NCBI GenBank assembly: GCA_942493215.1
Contig: OW818670.1
Span: forward strand, 868,001 to 932,000
From: G942493215 sp942493215
GTDB lineage: Bacteria > Bacillota_I > Bacilli_A > RF39 > UBA660
Direction: 5' to 3'
DNA length: 64,000 bases
Shown here one piece after another: positions 60,641 through 64,000 of this stretch. Under the pieces are notes generated by a model. That model was not told the DNA's origin. It worked only from the letters and a program-made list of their open reading frames with translations, and made no database searches. Position 1 is the first letter of the stretch; each line of letters begins with the position of its first letter. Position numbers and translations under genes: made by a program.

Positions 60641-61282
60641 ATGCTTACAACTAAAGAAAATTTATTAAGAATTAGAGACTTAAAACAAGAGAAATATCAA
60701 ACAATGCTAGATATTCATTTCTTAAGACCACAAATGAAAGAAATAAAAGAAAGAGTTGAATATTTAAAAAGGCAAATAAAAAGAAATGAAGTAATACTTC
60801 AATCACTAACGGGTTTTCCTAATTTCAAGAAAAAGATGCGTCTTTTTGTTCCTCTTTTTGTTATCATACTTTCATTATTAAGCTTATTAGATTATAGCAG
60901 TATTAATATTACAAAAATTATTTGGCTTTTTAGCCTATATTCGGCTGGTGGATTAACAACTTATTTTTTATTTTTATATCAAGAAAAGAAAACATTTAAA
61001 GGTTATAGTGAAGAACCACTAAAAGATTTAATAGATGATCAAAAGCAGGAATTAAAAAGTAAAGTTGAAGATTTAGGCTATAAACAAGATCTAAAAGAGA
61101 CTTTATCCTGTCAGAAAAATCTATATTCTGATGAAATTGCCAAATTGAGTGTAGGAGTTCCTAATTTAAATATAGTTAGTCAACACCATCAAGAGGTATT
61201 ACCAATAAATGATTCTTCAATAGACTTAGGCCAAATGTACTCCCTAAAAAGAAAGAAGCATAAAACGAGTATAAGTAGATAA
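60641..61282 (+). CDS. Coiled-coil protein with two membrane spans
   Basis: The 213-residue protein has a basic coiled coil at residues 8-55, two spans near 66-85 and 92-112, then a second coiled coil at about 120-170 and a polar tail ending KRKKHKTSISR. No known family. ATG 60641 follows GAGGTGA. Confidence 0.6.
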   Translation: MLTTKENLLRIRDLKQEKYQTMLDIHFLRPQMKEIKERVEYLKRQIKRNEVILQSLTGFPNFKKKMRLFVPLFVIILSLLSLLDYSSINITKIIWLFSLYSAGGLTTYFLFLYQEKKTFKGYSEEPLKDLIDDQKQELKSKVEDLGYKQDLKETLSCQKNLYSDEIAKLSVGVPNLNIVSQHHQEVLPINDSSIDLGQMYSLKRKKHKTSISR

Positions 61283-61296
61283 TATCTACTTTTTTG
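61273..61296 (+). terminator. Rho-independent terminator
   Basis: AAGTAGAT-AAT-ATCTACTT over the stop codon then T run. Confidence 0.75.
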
Positions 61297-61369
61297 ATGG
61301 AAATCATTGGCTATTTATATAAAAAGTGGTATTCTATTATTATAAGAAGATGCGAATAGAGGTGTTATG

Positions 61370-62101
61370 ATGTTAAAAAAAATAATTAATAAAGAGAGTA
61401 TTAGTTGGTTATTAACGATGGGATTTCTATTATTAAGTTGTTATTGTATTTATACTTGGGTAGGAGTACCAACCGATGCCCAAAAATTTAAGAGGGAATA
61501 TGAATCTTTAAATGGTCAAGTAAATGAAAAAAATAATAAAGAATATAGCTCTTTATCAATAGAAAAAGATAATCCTATTGTTTATCTAAAGGCTGATGAA
61601 TTAGTTAAAAAGATTGATAAAGGTGAAACATTTATTGTATATTTTGGTTTTGCTGAGTGTCCATGGTGCCGTAGTGTCCTGGGATCTTTACTTAGGGTGG
61701 CTAAAGATCTAAAATTAGATAAGATATACTATGTTGATGTTCAAAACATACGTGATGTAAAAGAATTAGATAGTAGTAATAAACCCGTTCTAAAAACGGA
61801 AGGAACAAATTCCTACAAACAATTATTAGTTAAATTAGATGCTGTTTTAGCGGATTATACTTTAACTGATAAAGATGGTAATAAAGTAAGTGCTGGTGAA
61901 AAAAGAATATATGCTCCTAATGTTGTGGCCATTGTTGGTGGTCAACCTGAAAAGTTAGCAACCGGTATAAGTCCCTTTCAAACCGATGCTTATATGGATT
62001 TAACAGAGTCTATGTTAAATGATACTTATCAAGCTTTTAAATGTGTTATAAAATGTGTTTTAGATGAAGAAAATGCTTGCCATATTGGATCTAGTTGTTA
62101 G
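61370..62101 (+). CDS. Membrane-anchored thioredoxin-like protein
   Basis: The 243-residue protein has one N-terminal span (near 13-30), then a thioredoxin-fold domain with AECPWCRSVLGSLL (near residue 96-109), the CxxC redox site of periplasmic-type thiol oxidoreductases. A Cys-rich C-terminal tail follows (CVIKC and two further Cys at the end). A dithiol exchange role outside the membrane is likely. ATG 61370 is preferred to 61367, which is only 2 bases from AGAGGTG. Confidence 0.72.
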   Translation: MLKKIINKESISWLLTMGFLLLSCYCIYTWVGVPTDAQKFKREYESLNGQVNEKNNKEYSSLSIEKDNPIVYLKADELVKKIDKGETFIVYFGFAECPWCRSVLGSLLRVAKDLKLDKIYYVDVQNIRDVKELDSSNKPVLKTEGTNSYKQLLVKLDAVLADYTLTDKDGNKVSAGEKRIYAPNVVAIVGGQPEKLATGISPFQTDAYMDLTESMLNDTYQAFKCVIKCVLDEENACHIGSSC

Positions 62102-62109
62102 GAGATAAT

Positions 62110-62649
62110 ATGAATATTGAATATGAATGTACATTATTAGAAATAAATCGTGAAGAATTAATTAAGAAACTAGAAGCGATAGGTGCCAGTAAAAAGGGCG
62201 AATATTTGCAACGCCGTTATACTTATGATTTTCAACCAACTATTAAAAATAAATGGCTTCGATTAAGGACTAATGGTCAAAAGACAACTTTAACCATCAA
62301 AAATATAACGGATAAAACCTTAATTGGTGGTACTAAAGAGTTGGAAATAGAAGTTGAAGATTTCGATAAAACTAATCTTATGTTAGAAGAATTAGGTTAT
62401 GTTCATAAAAATTATCAAGAAAATAAAAGAACTACTTACCAATTTGAAAATATAGAAATTGATATTGATAAATGGCCGCTTATTCCTCTTTATGCTGAAA
62501 TTGAAGGACATAGTGAAGAAGAAGTAAAAGATTTTATTAAAAAATTAGATTTAAATTATAAAGTAACTAATCTAGATGTTACATCCATATATAATGAAAT
62601 ATATAATATTGATATTTTGAGTATAAAAGATTTAAAATTTGAAGAATAA
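62110..62649 (+). CDS. CYTH-domain triphosphate hydrolase or cyclase
   Basis: The 179-residue protein begins MNIEYECTLLEI with the ExExK-like start, then has RLRTNG, LTIKNI, ELEIEVEDF and IDIDKWPLIPLYAEIEG, the alternating charged strands of the CYTH tunnel. Members hydrolyse triphosphates or, as class IV cyclases, make cAMP. ATG 62110 has AGGAGA upstream, inside the region after the thioredoxin-like stop, so both are probably in one transcript. Confidence 0.82.
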   Translation: MNIEYECTLLEINREELIKKLEAIGASKKGEYLQRRYTYDFQPTIKNKWLRLRTNGQKTTLTIKNITDKTLIGGTKELEIEVEDFDKTNLMLEELGYVHKNYQENKRTTYQFENIEIDIDKWPLIPLYAEIEGHSEEEVKDFIKKLDLNYKVTNLDVTSIYNEIYNIDILSIKDLKFEE

Positions 62650-62658
62650 ATAAGATTT

Positions 62659-62682
62659 AAGCACTTATAAAGTGCTTTTTTG
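62659..62682 (+). terminator. Rho-independent terminator
   Basis: AAGCACTT-ATA-AAGTGCTT then TTTTGTTT. Confidence 0.8.
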
Positions 62683-62692
62683 TTTATACAAT

Positions 62693-62740
62693 AAAAAAAC
62701 TAGTTTTGTATCCAAATGGGTACCTAAACTAGTTTTTATC
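62693..62740 (-). terminator. Long terminator hairpin of the minus-strand gene
   Basis: AAAAACTAGTTT and AAACTAGTTTTT (62726-62737) are complementary, with an inner GTATCC/GGGTAC pairing, and A/T runs on both ends. It overlaps the stop of the minus-strand gene. Confidence 0.7.
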
Positions 62741-63275
62741 TTGTTTGATGTTGTAAGTTTCTTTCTATGTATTGAGAAAATAATTGCATAACTTCTTTTT
62801 TAGTAACTTCATCGGGCACTTTTATATCAGAATTATTTTTATTTATTGGTTTAGCAATTATAGCGTATGGTACATTAGATTTTGGCAAATAACTTGGTTC
62901 TTGATTACCATCATCAATATAAACATTAAAAAAACCATTGTTGTAAAGAGCAAACATAATATCTAACTCGGACATCATTTTCTCTTTATTATTAGGATTT
63001 ACTTCCTTAATACGTCGGCATTGAGCATAAAATTCGGCTTGAGCTTTTGAATATTTATTATCGTAAAAATCATAACGATTCCCTGTAATAAGCGATACAA
63101 AAAAAGTACGTTCATCATCTTTTATTTTAACAAATAAATCAGCAGCCGGACCTTTAGTACTTATGGTTCTTGAAGTTTCTATAAAATCGTAAGATATGCC
63201 AAAAAACAAATCATCTGCTTTTAATATCACATCATCATTAATGGTAGGGTATACAGTTTTATAGTAATATGGCAT
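62736..63275 (-). CDS. Hypothetical protein, 179 residues
   Basis: The frame is open further upstream, but the start at 63275 (MPYYYKTVYP) is preferred because AAAGGAG precedes it; the region before holds promoter-like sequence. The protein is soluble, with a beta-rich first half (FFVSLITGNRYDFY) and a helical, basic end. No motif I recognise. Confidence 0.55.
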   Translation of the reverse strand: MPYYYKTVYPTINDDVILKADDLFFGISYDFIETSRTISTKGPAADLFVKIKDDERTFFVSLITGNRYDFYDNKYSKAQAEFYAQCRRIKEVNPNNKEKMMSELDIMFALYNNGFFNVYIDDGNQEPSYLPKSNVPYAIIAKPINKNNSDIKVPDEVTKKEVMQLFSQYIERNLQHQTR

Positions 63276-63357
63276 TTGCAATTTCTCCTTTAAACAATAT
63301 CCATTGTAGTTTATTATGTATATTATGTCAACTTCCATTTAAAAAAGAATAAGTAAT

Positions 63358-63409
63358 TTGACAAAGTTGTAATTAATAATATAATAGTATATGAATGAAT
63401 ACTCATATA
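63358..63409 (+). promoter_or_regulatory. Promoter and ArsR-type operator
   Basis: TTGACA (63358-63363), 16-base spacer, TATAAT (63380-63385). Immediately after is the inverted repeat TATATGA-ATGAATAC-TCATATA (63388-63409), which resembles ArsR/SmtB operators and lies 12 bases before the arsR-like gene, suggesting autoregulation. Confidence 0.7.
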
Positions 63410-63421
63410 TAGGAGGATAGT

Positions 63422-63739
63422 ATGTATAAAAACAAACTTATTAAATTAAGCATAATGTATAAGATGTTTGGTGATCCTACCAGATTAAAAATTATTAATG
63501 CCTTATTAGAAAAAGAAATAAGTGTTAATACAATATGTAAGAAATTGAATATGAGTCAATCGGCTATATCCCATCAATTACAATTATTAAAAGCTAATAA
63601 TATTGTTATAGCTAGAAGAATAGGACAGGTAATTAATTATAAAATAGCCAATGATGAAATAAAGAATATGTTAGAGTATAACGCTAATATGTTTTCAAAG
63701 AGGGATAAAGCTGGAATTATTTTTCCCACAGATGTTTGA
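63422..63739 (+). CDS. ArsR family transcriptional regulator
   Basis: The 105-residue winged-helix protein has FGDPTRLKIINALLEKEISV and the recognition helix MSQSAISHQLQLLKANNIV, the core ArsR/SmtB pattern. No CxC metal motif is in the recognition helix (CKKLNMSQ has one Cys), so it may sense a different signal. ATG 63422 follows AGGAGG. It precedes a glucosyltransferase-type gene by 21 bp. Confidence 0.88.
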   Translation: MYKNKLIKLSIMYKMFGDPTRLKIINALLEKEISVNTICKKLNMSQSAISHQLQLLKANNIVIARRIGQVINYKIANDEIKNMLEYNANMFSKRDKAGIIFPTDV

Positions 63740-63760
63740 AAATAGGAAGGAGTAACAAAT

Positions 63761-64000
63761 ATGAAAGTATTATTATTATCTTGTAGTACAGGAGGTGGCC
63801 ATAATTCGGCTGCTAAAGCCTTAATGGAAAAATTTAAGGAATTAAATGTCGAATGTGGAATGATTGACTCCATTGAATTAACTAGTAAGAGATTTTCCAA
63901 TCGAGTTAATAAGTTATATACTAATATAATCAATAATCGTATTAATTTATTTAAGCAAATATATCATATAGGTGAATTATATGGTAAGTTAAAGATTAAA
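63761..64000 (+). CDS. Diacylglycerol glucosyltransferase/MGDG synthase type, N-terminal part
   Basis: The first 80 codons run off the window. The start MKVLLLSCSTGGGHNSAAKA matches the GGGH nucleotide-loop of UgtP/MGDG-synthase glycosyltransferases, which add sugars to diacylglycerol to make glycolipids and lipoteichoic acid anchors. ATG 63761 has GGAAGGAG upstream. It is co-transcribed with the ArsR gene. Confidence 0.85.
   Translation, partial: MKVLLLSCSTGGGHNSAAKALMEKFKELNVECGMIDSIELTSKRFSNRVNKLYTNIINNRINLFKQIYHIGELYGKLKIK

Noticed and set aside
1..64000. TGA read as Trp (alternative code)
   Set aside because: Trp is TGG throughout conserved motifs, and TGA ends genes such as the helicase at 32099.
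1..64000. tRNA, rRNA or CRISPR genes
   Set aside because: I saw no GTTCRANYC T-loop with matching acceptor stems, no rRNA-like sequence and no spaced direct repeats.

Overview
The window is AT-rich (roughly 70% A+T by eye), uses the standard code (TGG for Trp, TGA as a stop) and is dense with short operons. Most genes carry an AGGTGA/GGAGG-type Shine-Dalgarno and an extended -10 (TGnTATAAT or TGATATAAT) placed 15-40 bases before the start. Terminators follow a repeated GGAGCC/GGCTCC plan. With a SpoIID-like/peptidoglycan-binding spore-type protein, LysM protein, PyrF-PyrE fusion, RsgA, VanZ-RDD, GrpB and a UgtP-type glucosyltransferase, this points to a low-GC gut Bacillota, probably an Erysipelotrichia/RF39-like member of the Bacilli. 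The genus cannot be fixed from the sequence alone.

Layout. 1-13.9 kb: mostly independent small genes (ornithine cyclodeaminase-like enzyme, metallophosphoesterase, RdgB/HAM1, VanZ-RDD, methyltransferase, deaminase, CREST membrane hydrolase, CPBP protease, SDR, HerA/VirB4-like ATPase). Two related structured intergenic elements lie at about 1.4-1.6 and 3.1-3.2 kb. 14.0-20.2 kb: one operon that looks like a RiPP pathway: a double GNAT with an AAC(6')-like half, an ABC-F ATPase, an arginase-fold enzyme, a 25-residue peptide ending RYNCRRG, and two radical SAM/SPASM enzymes. The operon starts with an attenuator-like hairpin. 20.5-22.2 kb: a NifU-like/GGGtGRT pair. 22.36-25.6 kb: a second RiPP pathway with a consensus promoter, a precursor carrying five tandem WGK repeats (interrupted by a one-base insertion as sequenced), a terminator-like hairpin, a radical SAM/SPASM maturase, a PqqD-like recognition protein and a MATE exporter.

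25.7-34.3 kb: GH25 lysozyme, SWIM-zinc protein, large RecQ-like helicase, Ppx/GppA-like protein, SnoaL-like and GrpB proteins. 34.4-39.1 kb: spore or cell-surface proteins with a complete IS3-family element inserted in the loop of a terminator palindrome. 39.2-45.0 kb: copper module (divergent HxlR regulator, CopA, exported protein, CopZ, HMA-SafE-cupredoxin fusion, DUF2318 lipoprotein). 45.0-50.2 kb: hydrolase, kinase-like protein, DUF2207-like membrane protein, a HAM1 paralogue and an orphan radical SAM/SPASM enzyme. 50.3-53.1 kb: pyrC and a pyrF-pyrE fusion. 53.3-64 kb: small membrane proteins, rsgA, Nudix, GreA-like factor, GT-C-like membrane protein, HIT protein, WYL regulator, a third HAM1, CYTH, ArsR and the start of a diacylglycerol glucosyltransferase-type gene.

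The main discovery candidates are the two adjacent radical-SAM RiPP pathways. The first is predicted to make a small arginine/ornithine-containing peptide, with acetyltransferase and ABC-F proteins as possible self-immunity. The second is predicted to make several copies of a Trp-Lys crosslinked peptide from one precursor. These assignments come from reading motifs and gene order; no database search was run.
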